Below are positions 11,674 through 25,400 of a stretch of 64,000 nucleotides of DNA, in pieces. The stretch is from Micropterus salmoides (Eukaryota; Chordata; Actinopteri; Centrarchiformes; Centrarchidae): the NCBI RefSeq assembly GCF_014851395.1, contig NW_024040817.1, forward strand, positions 32,561,448 to 32,625,447, in the 5' to 3' direction. Position 1 is the first letter of the stretch, and the number at the start of each line of letters is the position of its first letter. The translations under genes and the position numbers were made by a program. The notes beneath the pieces are model-generated. The model ran no database searches, was not told the origin of the DNA, and worked only from the letters and a program-made list of their open reading frames with translations.

Positions 11674-11960
11674 GTAAATACTCTGTGTTTGTATAGCACC
11701 TTTCTAGTCATTTTGACCACTCAAAGTGCTTTTACACTACATCTGCATTTACCATTCACACACTGAGCCGAAGTACTCAAACAGAAACTAACATTCACAC
11801 ACATTCATACACTGGCTGAACAGCCACAAGAGGCAATTTGGGGTTCAGTATCTTGCCCAAGGACACTTCGACATGCACTGGGGGAGCTGGGGATTGAACC
11901 GCCGACCTTCTAATTAACCAACCCGCTCTTTCTCCTGAGCCACAGCTGCTGCCATAATGT
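11674..11960 (-). mobile_element. tRNA-headed SINE, minus strand
   Basis: Read on the minus strand, the element starts with a tRNA-like head near 11945. A box A-like gtggctcaggag stretch and a box B-like ggttcaatccc stretch are both visible (box B at about 11893-11903). The body contains a ccttgggcaagatactgaac stretch and ends near 11674 in aaggtgctatacaaa. A related truncated copy is at 13826-13990. RNA polymerase III promoters and reverse transcription by a partner LINE are family knowledge, not seen here. Confidence 0.7.
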
Positions 11961-12179
11961 TTCCACAATGCAAGCTTACCCAGAATAATTGAGGATTTAA
12001 CAAGTTTTTGCTTTAAGTCATCCAAGTGTTTGTACCTGTCTGTTTCCTGTTCCTGTGTTTTTGAATTTATTTTGGACTCTATACTTTGGATTATTGACTG
12101 CACCAATTCGAATTTGTTTGCTTTGTTTTGGACTGTAGCCTGCCTCTACAACATGTAAGCCTGTTCACCTTTGAGTTTT

Positions 12180-13160
12180 CTTAATAAACACTATAAACTG
12201 CATCTGAATGTGTTCTACCTTTGTTCTGCAAAACTGACAAAATTTGATTATTGACAATAATCAAACTAAATGTCTTAAATATCAAACAAAAGTAAGACTA
12301 AAACTTACTGAAGCAAAAAAGAGTCATCTTGAAAGTAAAACTTATAACTTGCTAACCTTTTTATAATGTATTTTGGTTCACAGTTCCCACTTCTTATTTC
12401 TCACTGATCAGGCTTTTTTCCTTACTGACACAAGCCTCTCGCTTTGGCGTATTTTTTCAGGGGTGCGTCCCCATTGGCTAGTGAGTTTTTGAGTGACAGC
12501 TCAGTGCCCCGGACTGGCCACGGCTGTTCGCCATATTGGAGAGGTGAAGATCTGTTAAAAATAAAAAGGGGGATGGCTATTGGGGAGCTACAAGAGAAAA
12601 ACAAATAAAAAACAAAAGAGAAACAAACACTAAATAAAAAAGGATAATAACAATAGCAATAATAAATAAATAAAATTATTATTAATATAATAATTATATA
12701 TTTATAATTATTAATAATAAAAAGAAAAGAAAATAGAATTGGAATGCTGCTGTCACCACAGCCCCCACTACTGCAAGTGACAATGGATGCAGTAGTAGGT
12801 ATTTGAGCAAGCAGCTTCCCGGCCTCAGACCCTGGGAGTGAAGCAACATCGGGGGGCCGCCCAGAATGACTGGACATAGTGTCTGTGACGTCACCCATAG
12901 GGTTCTGAAGAGCCGTTTTGAAGCTCAAAGTTGGCAGAGCTGGCCAGCGCTATCTTAGCAGCACATCAGCATGTGTCACTCCAGATAACCATAAATGGAA
13001 GAAGAGGCAGGTAATTTCCCCATGTCGGTTAATTTGGTTATTTAATCCTGTTAATATTGTGTCCATCCAGCCTTCAGACCTGAAGCACAGGCAGATGTTA
13101 GCTAGTACTCACCGCCTTCCCTTTCCAGCATTTGTGGAAACAACAGACAGACTTTGAATA
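12180..13160. other. Unassigned, with AT-rich block
   Basis: No coding domain is recognised. Positions 12590-12735 are a very AT-rich low-complexity block. The minus-strand frame across 12422-12928 is a chance frame through this block. The 12840-12960 segment resembles dispersed fish repeats but could not be matched within the window. Confidence 0.4.
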
Positions 13161-13355
13161 AAGGGATGGCGATGGTGCAATGGATAAGATGCCTGCCTTT
13201 GGTGTGAGAGACTCAGGTTCAATCCACCATTGTGTCCCTGAGCAAGACACTTAACCCGTAGTTGCTTCAGAGCTGTGCGACCTCTGGCATGTATAGCAAT
13301 TGTAAGTCGCTTTGGATAAAAGCGTCAGCTAAAATGAGTAACTGTAAATGTAAAG
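13161..13355 (+). mobile_element. V-SINE-like element
   Basis: The tRNA-like head carries box A-like gatggtgcaatgg and box B-like ggttcaatcc (about 13213-13222). A ccctgagcaagacacttaac stretch follows. The 3' part has the gtcgctttggataaaagcgt tail that I know from fish V-SINEs. A second, truncated, minus-strand copy lies at 27718-27892 inside the pseudogene. Confidence 0.75.
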
Positions 13356-13825
13356 AACACACTATGACCTTCACTGTACATTTACTGCCAGACTGACAGC
13401 TCACTTTCTGCCGCTCACTCTCTCTCATTCACTCGTCCACTCACTCGCAACGCAAACACATTGCATTGCAGTTAAAAGACCTGACTCCGCTGCTCTTATA
13501 ACAGCACCTGTCACGTAGATGTCATTTGATGAATGAGGAGAGGAATCTTGCAAAGCGAGATTTACCGTGCTCACACAGTGTGCGGGTAAAAATCATTTGT
13601 TTTGCTTTGATATTAAATAAATGAGTGAAGGTTTAGTAACAGCAGTCATAATTCAGCAGCGGCGATGGGCCAAATATATGGGAACGTTTATAATGTGCAT
13701 GTCAACCTTACATTATTAATAAACATTAAGATAATGGATTTGTGAATAATTAAATCCAGCTTTAATAGTTATTAACAGTACAGCGAAGCTGCAGGAACCC
13801 TATTGTTTTTGTTCTGATTATTCTT
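13356..13825. other. No gene seen
   Basis: Spacer between two SINE-type repeats. I see no coding domain and no repeat match elsewhere in the window. Confidence 0.5.
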
Positions 13826-13990
13826 TCTTTCTCTTTGTATAGCACCTTTCTAGTCTTTTTGACCACTCACTACATCTGCATTCACACACTGAGCCGAAGT
13901 GCTCAAACAGAAACTAACATTCACACACATTCATACACTCAGGGCAATTCGGGGTTCAGTATCTTGCCCAAGGACACCGCCATGCAGCCT
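13826..13990 (-). mobile_element. Truncated copy of the SINE at 11674
   Basis: It shares tatagcacctttctagt, the cacacactgagccgaagt block and the ttcagtatcttgcccaagga block with 11674-11890, with internal deletions. The tRNA-like head has diverged or been lost after 13990. Confidence 0.65.
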
Positions 13991-14170
13991 GGAGGAGCCG
14001 GTCCCAGTTGCCAATCGACCTGAAACTTTGGCAGGATCATCTCTGGACGTTGCTGATCAAAAGTTATCAAAAGTATTTAAGTCAATCCGTTTTTTGTTTT
14101 TTTTTCATAAATTTTTACTTTTGTGTATTTACGTATAATTTTACATAAATGCCCGTAAATCAAAATTGGC

Positions 14171-14410
14171 TTAAAGGAGACCTATTATGCCTTTACACAT
14201 TTTATGACTTATCTACAATGTTATAATGTTGGATGTTCATGTTAAACATGGCCAAAGCTTCAAAAAATTAGGTTAAAGCATTTATAAGAAATCCCTGTGA
14301 GCAAAAACCTCAGGTTTCCTCCTGTTCTGAATGCTCTGTTTTGAAATGCTTTTTCTACCAACGGCTTCGTTCTACGTAATACCTAGCCAGACGGAGCTGG
14401 TGTTCCATAT
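14171..14410. mobile_element. TTAA-starting MITE fragment
   Basis: It begins at TTAA (14171-14174) followed by aggagacctattatgc, similar in style to the piggyBac-like terminus near position 400. The right end is lost before the LINE at 14440. It is non-coding. Confidence 0.4.
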
Positions 14411-14439
14411 ATGGTCATGTGCTCCCACACTAACATCAT

Positions 14440-16270
14440 GGCAACGCTCAGGATCTTAGACAAGCTGAATGGTTTCTACTGTAGGTTTGAAAAGCCCAGA
14501 GTCACACCTCTCCCCCACTCCAACACCATCTTCAAACAGTCACCTTCCCCCTCTGACTTCTCACCTGCACTCAAGATCTGTGAAGAAGAAGTGAGCCACC
14601 TCTTCCACAGGCAGAAGATCAGATTGGTGTCTCACCATGGTGCCTGAAAATCTGTGCGGACCAGTTGGCCCCCATCTTCACTCAGATCTTCAACAGATCA
14701 CTGGAGCTGTGTGAAGTTCCCTCCTGCTTCAAACGCTCCACAATCATCCCGGTCCCAAAAAAACCCCCTCCATCTCTGGACTAAATGACTACAGGCCTGT
14801 CGCCCTGACATCTGTAGTCATGAAGTCCTTTGAAAGACTGGTGTTGGCCCACCTGAAGGACATTACAGGCCCCCCCTGTTGGACCCCCTGCAGTTTGCCT
14901 ACAGGGCTAACAGGTCTGTGGATGATGCAGTCAACTTAGGACAGCATTACATCCTGCAACACCTCGACTCTCCAGGGACATATGCAAGGATCCTGTTCGT
15001 GGACTTCATCTCGGCGTTCAACATCCTCATCCCGGATATCCTCAGCACCAAACTCACCCAGCTCACTGTGCCAGCCTCCACCTGTCAGTGGATCACAGAC
15101 TTCCTGACTGACAGGAGGAGACAGGTGAGGCTGGGAAACATCACATCCAGCTCCCGGACTATCAGCACTGGCGCCCCCCAGGGGTGTGTGCTCTCCCCAC
15201 TGCTCTTCTCCCTCTACACCAACGACTGCACCTCAGGAGACCCATCTGTCAAACTCCTGAAGTTTTCTGATGACACAACGGTCATCGGCCTCATCCGGGA
15301 CGGTGATGAGTCGGCCTACAGACGGGAGGTTGATCAGCTGGCTCTCTGGTGCGGTCAGAACAACCTGGAGCTTAACACACTCAAAACTGTGGAGATGACC
15401 GTGGACTTCAGGAGGAGCCCCCCCACTCTGCCCCCCATCACCATACTCAACAGCCCTGTGTCTGCTGTGGAATCCTTCAGGTTTCTGGGTTCCACTATAT
15501 CCCAGGACCTGAAGTGGGAGCCCAACACTGACACCATCATCAAGAAGGCCCAGCAGAGGATGTACTTCCTGCATCAGCTCAGGAAGCTCAACCTGCCTAA
15601 GGAGCTGCTGATCCAGTTCTACACAGCCATCATCCAGTCTGTCCTCTGCACCTCCATCACTGTCTGGTTTGGATCTGCCACCAAAAAAGGACAGGAGCAG
15701 ACTACAACGGACAGTCAGGACTGCAGAAAAAATCATTAGTGCCAACCTGCCCTCCATTCAGGACTTATACATTTCCAGAGTCAGGAAACGGGCAGGAAAC
15801 ATCACTGCAGATCCATCTCACCCCAGACACAACCTGTTTCAGCTCCTCCCCTCTGGTAGGCGCTACAGAGCACTGTACACCAAAACCAACAGACACAGAA
15901 GCAGTTTCTTCCCACAAGCCATCACTCTGATGAACACCTAATTTCTGACTCACAGTGTCAGGAACATTTCCTGTGCAATAACCCCGTAACTCTGTCTCTA
16001 ATCAGCCACCTGTCCACCTGTTTACTCTTGCATTCTTTGCACTCTGATCACTGCACTATTTGTCAATATGTCTATATTGTTTTGTTCATAGTGTGTATGT
16101 TAGTGTTTTCTATACTGTAGTTTGTGTCTGATTTTATTTTATTATTATTTTATTATTGTGTTATGGTATTTTTGTATGAGTAAACACATCATGAGCAAAT
16201 TTACAATCCTGAGTCAAATTCCTCGTATGTGTACACATACCTGGCAATAAAGCTGATTCTGATTCTGATT
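14440..16270 (+). pseudogene. LINE family B, RT and 3' end
   Basis: This is a 5'-truncated Rex1/Babar-like LINE. Positions 14440-14640 encode the region before the RT (KLNGFYCRFEK). Frameshifts and a stop fall between 14640 and 14879. From 14879 a 286-residue frame covers the RT core: LQFAYRANRSVDDA, the GAPQGCVLSPLLFSLYTND motif, and the catalytic box as KFSDDT (near 15262-15279, Ser where most relatives have Ala, both Asp kept). It then runs through FRFLGSTIS to about 15736. A frameshift moves the C-terminus to 15669-15941. The 3' UTR ends in repeated gattct units at about 16250-16270. It is the best-preserved family B RT in the window but is not functional. Confidence 0.85.
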
Positions 16271-17989
16271 GCAGCTCGTGGCTATATTTTATTATTGAGG
16301 TTATAGTACAAGGTTTAAAATGCTTCAACATTTTTTAATGTATAAATTTGCAAGTCCAGATTTTGTGGAAACTTGTAGAAATTTGGTATTTATACTGAAC
16401 AAAATTATAAACGTAACACTTTTGTTTATGCACCCCATTCATCATGAGCTGAACTCAAAGATCTAAGACTAATTGAAACAATGCCTTGTTTGTTGCTCTG
16501 TTTTAAGTCTAGTTCAAACACAGAAGAATGTGTGCACATCCAAACTAACCTGTGGGTAAGTGCTGAAACAAAGACTGACCTGCACAGAGTAATTATGAAT
16601 CCCACTAGGATGGTGGTGAGTAACTTATCAGTAAATGTCACATTTTCTCTTAGAGAAATGTCCAAACCAGTATAAAACATCAGCTTTTCATTTTTCACTT
16701 TCTACTTACATATATGCAAAATGTTAACCTATAAACACCATCCCAATAGTTTCATTTACAGCTGTTAACTATCATATTAAGTTTAGATCACACTATTTCC
16801 AATTAACATAGACACTGATGATGAATGAAGAAAGTGATTTTATTTTTAGCTTATTTAGTCTAATCCATTTTATAACAAATATTATTCCTAATACACAAGC
16901 AATAGTTTAACAATTTAAAATTATATCTTGCATTCATGAAAACATCAATATTAAAAGGTTACAAATGGAAAAGTTGTTTTGTATGACTTGAAATAATGTG
17001 TTGTAACAGTTATTATAATGATAGAAACTGCAGATAGGAGCCCAGTGTCATCAGTAGTGTTCAGGTGTCCGCAAAAACACAAATACAATATATAAAGGTC
17101 TCAAGGGGTCTCAAACACTCTGCTGCTTGTGCTGATGTGAAAATGCATAAGTTTATGTTATGACTACTGTAAATTAATTCTAATGGTGAATTTTTGAAAT
17201 TCAAGTTTTTTACTAGGTGAGTATTAAATATGTATATTTTCCTTAATTTTGACTCTGGAATGGCAAGAGAATTGGTTTGAATACCATGGAATAAAACTCG
17301 CTTCCTTCTTATCTCTGTTCTCCATAACTCATGGCGATTTCTCTGTACCATGTGCAGTGTGCCTCTGTTCTGCACACACATGCTCTATATGTGCAGAGGT
17401 TATAATCACGCTGCAATCAAGAGACCTATACCAAAAGTTTTGAATACATGTACCGATACACCTCTACTCAGGATAAATTAAATATTTTAATGGTTGTAAA
17501 TTTATCTGATCTATTTCAGAACATCACTTGTTTGCCATCCAACCACATGAGTACTGGTAAAGGGGTCATCGGCCATCATCAAGTTTGTGATTTCAATGGT
17601 TATTTGTAAGTTTTGACAGACCTGAATATGTTTGGCCTAAAACAGTGAATCCAATGTTGAAATGCTTATGATGCTAGGGTCCAGCTATACCTGTATTTGC
17701 CCAGTTTTTTTTCAATTAGGGTGGGGGTGTGGGAGGGATGTGGACGTGTAAGGCGTGTAGTCTATCTCTGTCTGGAAGATATGAGCTACTAAAACATTTT
17801 AGACTTCAGCACCGGCATGCAACGTTACCCATGCCCACACATAAACATATGTAATAATATGTACTTTTAAGACATGGAATGCTTTGCACATTCATTTAAG
17901 TAGTCCATTCTAAACAAAACACGCAGGAGCTACAGGAATTGTCAACATATAGTTGTCATTGGGCACTTGTAGTGATCTTCCTACAGAGA
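16271..17989. other. Unassigned, with one DNA transposon end
   Basis: AT-rich sequence with no coding domain recognised, apart from the transposon end at 16391-16470. The last few hundred bases may once have held the N-terminus of the pseudogene that follows, but I cannot read it there. Confidence 0.45.
16391..16470 (+). mobile_element. Tc1/mariner-type terminal fragment
   Basis: The stretch tactgaacaaaattataaac, followed by a gagctgaactcaaagatct block, is the terminal sequence of a widespread Tc1/mariner-type repeat as I remember it. It is preceded by TA. The rest of the element is absent. Confidence 0.55.
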
Positions 17990-18654
17990 CGGATTATTTT
18001 TCACACATTTGAAGAGTAATGAAACTGTTCCTTGTATGTTTGGGGGTTGTAATTTTCAAACAAATGTATATGGAACATTTCATTCTCACAAGAACAGGAA
18101 ACACAGTCGACATACGTTGAAAGATTTCAAGCCAGACGTAGTTAGAAACACTCGAGTTTCACAAAAATCCTCATAATCCTGAGGAAGATGCAGGCAATCA
18201 AGATGACTATGCAGTTGAAGCAGACAGTGCATGTTCAAATAGTGATGTGGATGTAACCAATAACTTGCCTGAAGTAATTGAGAATAATTTTTACTTGTTG
18301 CTCAAGTTAGAGCATTTTGCACATGTGCCAGGCAAAAAAATTGATGAGTTCAGCAAAATTAACCCTCTCCATTGACATTCTTGAAGGGGTATTTCAGAAA
18401 CATAGTCCCACAACTGATAGGTACTGTATGTGGTAACAGAAGTAGCCACTGCTCTCTGAACTTCTAATCCATTGCTCAAAACCATAGAGAAGAGGGGTCC
18501 CCTAAGCTCAACTTATCTCCGCAACAAGTATTATCAAGAAAGCTTTAACGTTGGAGAACCTATTGAATATGTTCTTGATGCCAAAGAAAACAGAAGTTTT
18601 CAGTATGTTCCTGTACTTAAGTCTTTGCAGCAACTCTTTAAGAAAGATGTTGGG

Positions 18655-18659
18655 GACAG
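18655..18659. repeat. Target-site duplication of BEL element, left
   Basis: GACAG directly precedes the left LTR. The same five bases follow the right LTR at 26355-26359. Confidence 0.9.
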
Positions 18660-19390
18660 TGTCAAGTGCATTCACTTTAGTGAAGTTCAACCCTGCAGTT
18701 TCCCCCACTTGATAGGGTATGCTTGCCTCTGAAGGTTTGGACTGGATTTTACTCAATGACCAGGAATCAATTCTTTCTTTTCCTTCTTTTATTTGAAAGT
18801 TGTCGTAGCCATAAGCAGGTAAAAAAAACCTTAAATACAAACACAAGTAAATCAATGAAACACATAATAAACTCAGGTAACCATAATAACCATCACCATC
18901 CAACATCAAAATACTTATTTTAAATCACTGCTCACATAATTTAACTTTAAATCCTAACAACTTTTTAACCCTCTACAATCCTACACTTACAGTTTTTCCC
19001 TTTTAAACTTTACAATACATTACTTTTAACCATGCTTCAAATCTCCATGATGTTAAATGTACAACACTTTAGTTTACAATTCAAACACATGGTTTTATAC
19101 AAACATTTTTTCCCTAAATATAATTACATGATTCACTTTAATATTAAAATCCACCACATTTCACAAACAAACAAACGCTCACCGACTCCTTCCTCGTTCA
19201 GACAAGCTTTAGTCCTGCAGTCTCATTTTTTCCAGTTCCTCAACACATCTTCCCAGCCTGCTTTCTATCCTGTGAATGACTCCAAATCTCCTAATTACCA
19301 GATCCTTCCCACCTGGTGACTAACTAGCTGACTGCAGCTAGGCACCACAACCAGGGAAAAAAAAGGCGTGGTCTGCAGCTCAGCTTGACA
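18660..19390 (-). repeat. BEL 3' LTR
   Basis: 731 bp, direct repeat of 25626-26354 with the same TGTCAAG and CTTGACA termini. It serves as the 3' end and polyadenylation region of the minus-strand element. Confidence 0.95.
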
Positions 19391-19400
19391 CCTCCCACTC
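19391..19400 (-). promoter_or_regulatory. Polypurine tract of BEL element
   Basis: On the minus strand gagtgggagg lies directly against the 3' LTR, the position from which plus-strand DNA synthesis is primed in LTR retrotransposons. It is assigned by position and composition. Confidence 0.65.
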
Positions 19401-19449
19401 GATCTTCCCACGGAAACCGCTGGAGAGATCGCACACAGTGAACTAGTAG

Positions 19450-22400
19450 TTAGAGATTTTCTCCTGGACTCCCATCCTGCTCCTCCACTGGTAGTAGGAC
19501 CACCAACCGTCGAACGTCCCGGTGAAGAATTGTGGACTGAAGGTCCCCCCGAATACTGGAGACGCGATGCTTGGATGCAGGGAATTTGGATGCTGATGTT
19601 TCAGGCCTCACCTCCGGGATACAGGAGCTCACCACAACTCTAATATTCACATCCCGCACAATGTTTCTGGAGTCAGGGTTGACACTGATGACTCTTCCAA
19701 GCTTAAAGTGGCCCCTCAATGCATTCTGATCACAGATCCACACAATATCTCCTGTTGCGACATTCCTCTGTGCAGTGTGCCACTTGCTCCTCACAAAAAG
19801 ATTGGGACCAGCAAGTTGGCTCCAGGATCTCCAGAATTTGTTGACCTGATGCTGCATTTCCTGGAGCCTCTTATAGGGATAACTTGTGAAGTCAAATGTT
19901 TTCCAATCACCATTTGCAGATGCTCGTCCCAGCAGGAGTGTATTGGGTGTGATGTACTGCACTGTATCTTCAAGGCTCTGCACCCTGGCATCAATGGGCC
20001 GCTCATTTGCCAGATTGGCGGCAAGCTGAAGCGTCGTCTGAAACTCGCTGAAACAGAGCCCTGACTCTTTTCCCAGACTTTGAAACGCCTTCTTCACCAT
20101 CCGAACAGATGCTTCAGCAGAGCCATTCCGATGAGGTGAGTCAGCTGGCAGGATTGTCCAGTGCCAGTCAGTTCCATTTTGAGCTGAAGTATCCTCTACA
20201 GCAGACTTATCCAGGCTGTCCAGGAACTGATACAACTCCTTCAGAACAGACTTGGCACCAACAAAATTAGTCCCAGGATCAGACCATATTTTCTTAGGGT
20301 GCCCTCTAATTGCCGTGAACCTCTGATAAGCCATCAGGAAGCTTTCCGTTGACATTGTGTTGGCAAGCTCCGTGTGGATTGCTCTGCTGGCCATACAGCA
20401 GAATACGACTCCCCAGACTTTCATTTTGACTCTTTTCCTCACATCATCTTTGACCTGATAGGGTCCAAACAGGTCAACTGCTGTAAACTCAAATGGAGAT
20501 GCTGGCCTGGTTCTCTCTTGAGGCAGATCTCCCATCACCTGCTGACATCTTTTCACTCTGGCTTTCTTGCAGACCATACATTTCTCAATAACTTTTCGAG
20601 CAATTCTTTGTCCCTTGATGACCCATGCTCTTTTCCTCACCTTCAACAGAGTTGCAGCCACACCCTCGTGACCCTTGCTGTGAGCTTCCTGAACCAGCAA
20701 TGTTGAGACCCAGGCGCTGTAAGGTAAGAGAGGGACACCAACTCGGTCTTCATTAAAGGCTTGGATTCGTCCACCACAAACTAGTAACCCGGTTTCTTCC
20801 TCTTTGAAGACTACCAGCCGATCTATTGTGGTTGCTGGAAAGGTCACCCCCTCTTGTGTGGCAAGGAAAAGATCTCTTAAAGCATCTTGGCGCTCCGTTG
20901 TGGTGATGACCCTAGCTGAGGAAACCGCCTCCCACTTTGGATCTCCCAGGATCTTATTTTTAGCTGCAAAACATTTTGCCGCCCTCCAGACCCAGGCGAT
21001 CGTCTTAACCAGGCGAGTCAGATTGCTAAACCGTCCTTCATCCACCAGATTTCGGACAGCAGCACCAGCAGGTGGTCTTCGATGCTCCAGATCTGGTGGC
21101 TCCCTCTTCACCTGAACTCTTGTGAGAGCCGCAGCAAATACTTTCTTCTGCATCCTTTCAACACTCTCTCTGGCAGCTGCTGATACATCCTTTGCAGACT
21201 TAATCGGCCAATCCTCAGCTGGTAGGCTCAGGAACTTTGGTCCTTTCTGCCATGGTGAATTTTCAGCCAACTCTTTTGGGCCAGCCCCACGAGTAATGAT
21301 GTCAGCAATATTCAGAGATCCAGGAATCCACCACCAATCCTGAAGTTGTGTGCTGGTCTGGATTTCTCCAATCCTGTTGCCAAAAAATGTCTGGAAGCCA
21401 TAGCTCTCACGTTGAATTGAACAAAGTACTGTTTGGCTATCAACAAGGTGGTACCACTGCTTGACTTGAATTCGACCATGTCGTTCAAAGTACCTCTTTA
21501 ATCGGGCGGCGAATACTGCCCCACATAGCTCTGCCTTGACTGCTTCCCCCTTGTGGTCTAGGGGAGCTAGCTTAGCTTTAGACTCCACCAGCCTCACAAT
21601 CGGACCTTGGTCACAGTCCCACCGCAGGTATAGGACGGCACCGTAAGCATGATCACTGCCATCAGAAAGAGTAATTGCATCAGGCTTAGCTGGCCCGCTC
21701 ACTGGTGTCAGGGCTCTAGGGAACTTGACTTTGCTCAGCTCAGCATATTCTTCAAAGAGGCTGATGGCATCTTCTCTGAGCTTCTCTGATAGAGCAAGGT
21801 CCCAAGTGTCTCTGACGGTGCTACATTTGGGTTTGGCCTCTTGAAATGCTCTCCGAACCAAAATGGCTCCTTTCTGCTTTACAGGTGTCGTCAGACCAAC
21901 CGGGTCATACAGCCCAGAAACTTGGCTAAGCAACTCTCGTCGGGTCAGTGGGTCTGGCGTCTGAGCTCTCACCTCTTCCAGTTTAAGGTCTTGGCCAAGT
22001 CTCATCTTTCTCCTCCTCTTTGAGAAGTTTATCCCAACCATAACATGAAGCCTGTCATCCTCCAGGGTGTAGTCGAGGCCAAGAGCTTTGTTGTCGTCCT
22101 CCTTGAGCTGATTTGGGAGGATTACAGTCTTTGGAGTAGCCTCCTGCTCCTGTTTTCCAACAGACTCCCTCCTACTTTCACCAGAAAAGACCCATGGCTT
22201 TAACTTGAAACCTCCCGCCTCCAGAATTTGCTCCACATTTTCTGTGATGACTTTGAGCTGGTCCAAGTTGTTATGAGAGGTCAGGATATCGTCGACATAG
22301 CTGTCCTCCTCTAACACTCGACGCTCTTCCTCAAGATGGCTAAACTGGGGGAGATTTGCTGTCTCTCTCATGGCGAGTTGAGCGATGCAACCTGCAGGCT

Positions 22401-25400
22401 TGTCACCAATGTTAACCCTTGTGACTGCATACTCGCCCAGCTCCTCCTCCTCGGAATCACGCCACAGAAACCTATGCAAATGTACCTCCTGATCATCAAG
22501 CCACACTGAATTGTACATTTTCCTTATGTCTCCCAAAGCCGCAAAACGTCCCCTCCGGAACCTGAGAAGCACAGCACGAATAGAATTGAGGACGTCAGGG
22601 CCCTTTAACAGGAGATCATTCAGACTCACCCCTCTGCACTTCTGACTACTGTTCCAAACCAGTCTCACCGGAGTTGTGACTGAGTGTGGGTTGGGTGCGA
22701 TGAGGTGGCTAATGTACCAGACTGGGCCAGTCCATGTCTGAAGGACGTCTTTAGACAACTTCATTGCAGCTCGGCGCTCGACCATCTCGTGGACTTGAGC
22801 AGCATAGGCAGCTTTCCACTCCGACTCCCTGGTCAGCTGTCTCTCAGTCCTGAAGAAAGTTGCCTCAACTGCACTCCTGTTGCTTGGTAATGTGGCTGGA
22901 TCTTCTATCCAGGGGTACTTGGCGTGCCAGTGAGGCCTCTCACTGTGCTCATCAGCAACTACATATGTGAGCCCATTCTTTACCACCTCCAACTCCCTTT
23001 CTTCAGCGAGGGTCATTTCTTTGCCGCCTGGGTGGCAGTTTCCACAGCGACAACCTCCACATTTTGGAATGCAGCCAGCACCGATACTTTCCCATTTCCA
23101 CCACTCGAGGAAGCTGGATGTTGTAGTTAAACAACTGAATCCCTGAGGTTGCTGGCTTTGTTGACGATGAATGGGGACCACGCAGGTGTGTTCTTCATAC
23201 TTCACAGCAGCAGTTCTCATAGACCTTGCGAAATGCGTTCTCGATGTGTGAGCTGATACAGTTACCGCCTCAAACAACTCAGGATGGGTGCCAGCAACTG
23301 TCTTTCCCATCGGTCCGTCCCACAGCACAAGGTCCCCTACCGTGCGGATTTTCTGCGGGGCCAGCTGGCCTTCCTTGTGACTCACAAGGAGATGGATCTC
23401 CCTCGGTCTTGCCAGGTCGCTGAGTGGAATGTCTGGGAAGAACTCTTGTAGTTTTTTAGCTGATACATGTCTTTGAATGTCTGCAATGCTGTCTAGGCCA
23501 TAGCAAACCAGCTGATGAGATCTAAGAGTGCCTCTTAAAGTGCTGACCCGAATTTTCAGGAGGTACCGCTTTGTCTTAACAAAGACTTTCATGCCTCCTA
23601 CACCATGGACTACAAGCGTGATGTCTTCACTTCTAAGATTGAGCCGACCTGCTGCCTCATGGGTGATATAATTAGTATCAGAAGCTAGGTCTATAAGAGT
23701 CCCAATTTTCTGCCCAGCATTTGCGGTTACCTCCAACAGCATCATGATGACTGGCCACTCCGCTAGCCCGCTCTCTACCAGAAGACTTGAATGACTCTTT
23801 GCAATATGTGAAGTGCTCACTGCTGTATTACAGAATGCGTCCCGGCATTGTTGAGCTAATTCAGGTGAAAGTTTTCCGAAGAATTTTTCCTGAGCCTCGG
23901 TGTAATTCCTCCAGCTCTCACCTCCCACTGTGCTGTGTTTTCTCCTCCTCTGAGCCATACTGTCTCTGGGTGCCTCAGCACTGGGACACAGATAGTAGTG
24001 ATGGTCTGTGACTCCCTGCTTCCCACAATCGGGATTTCTGCACAAAAACAAAGTTTTGCAGTGATTACCCTCGTCATGGACCTCCAGACATTTCCAGCAG
24101 GCTCCCAGCTTCCGCACTGCGTCCTTCTTCTCTGTGAGCTTGAGCACACGGAACCTTTTGCAGAAGTACAGCTTCTTCTTATGCTTGATGTCCCCACAGA
24201 CAACACATCCAGAGAGATTGCTACTTAACTGGTTTGAGGCTCTGGTTCTAGCTTGCCTTTGCTCCGGTCGGTTTTCTTTCCTCAGCGGCTCTTCATCCCT
24301 CAATTGATCCAGCTGTTCGTAGATGCTCTCTTGACTCTTGAGAAAGGCCAGAAGATAGTCAAAGCGCTTTTCTGGGTCAGTACTGCTTCTTTCAGCTGCA
24401 TAGAGAAGCCACTCTTTCTTTAGTGCATCCGGCAGCTTGCTCTCGATTGACTTTGTCACCAGAGGGTTCCTTAAAGCGCCAGTGTCACCAAGATCACTCA
24501 GATCTTCAAGGGCTTTCTCCACAGCTTGGATGAGCTCAACAATTTTCCTGGGCTGGTGCCCTCTGGCAGCTGGAAGTCTCTGGAGCTCCTCAACTATCTC
24601 AACAGCGATCGCAGTTTGGCTTCCGAACCGATTCTCTAGCACACGAAAGATGTCTCCTGCGGTGTTATAATTCATCAATCGAAGATCTCTCATTACTTTC
24701 TCATCCAAACTGTCAAGAAGCTGGAACTTTTTGACTTCCTTTGAACCAGTGGGTTCTCCTTGCCTCTGGAGGGCCTCCCAGTCCCTTTTCCAGCGATGAA
24801 AGTCTCGCCTGATGCCAGTAAACTTAGGGAGGGAAGTAGGCTTCAGTCTAACTGCTGCTGTTGGATAGTTGATAGTAGCTGCACTCACAACTCTTTCGGC
24901 GTCTTCTTTAGCTTTTGCTTGAATGAACTCTGCTTTTCTTGACATTAACTTAGGGATGATCTGCTCAAGATTTCTGACCCGCAGCTGAAAATCTTTCCGT
25001 TCAGCAGGGGGAACCCAACACTTCCACTGTGTATGCAGCTCTTTTGCCCTCTTAACCAGTTTTTCCATGTAATCAAACATGAAGTCAAAACTCTCTTTAC
25101 TCCCATCAGGTCCAAAGGACACCACACACTCTACTTTCTCCTCTGCAACCTTTACTGCCATCGACAGTTCCTCTTCTCCAAAGTTTGCCCAGAGTGTCTT
25201 TTGGATTAGCTCCTTGAGCTCGTTCAGTCTCGTCTCACACTCACTTGTAGTTTTCTCGATGTCGGCCTTTTGCTGCTCATTCAACCTGGGAACCTCTTCG
25301 GAATCAGTATCCAGCTTTGCCTCTACAAGGTATTGGGCCTCTACATCATCGTTGGCTTCCATGACCTTGTTGGCCTCAATTACGAGCTTTTTGAAACTGT

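Noticed and set aside
11890..11950. Possible tRNA gene on the minus strand
   Set aside because: The box A and box B-like text belongs to the SINE head; no full cloverleaf was seen and the text continues into the SINE body.
12422..12928. 168-codon minus-strand frame
   Set aside because: Its core is an AT-rich low-complexity tract giving Ile/Tyr/Phe runs, with no domain on either side.
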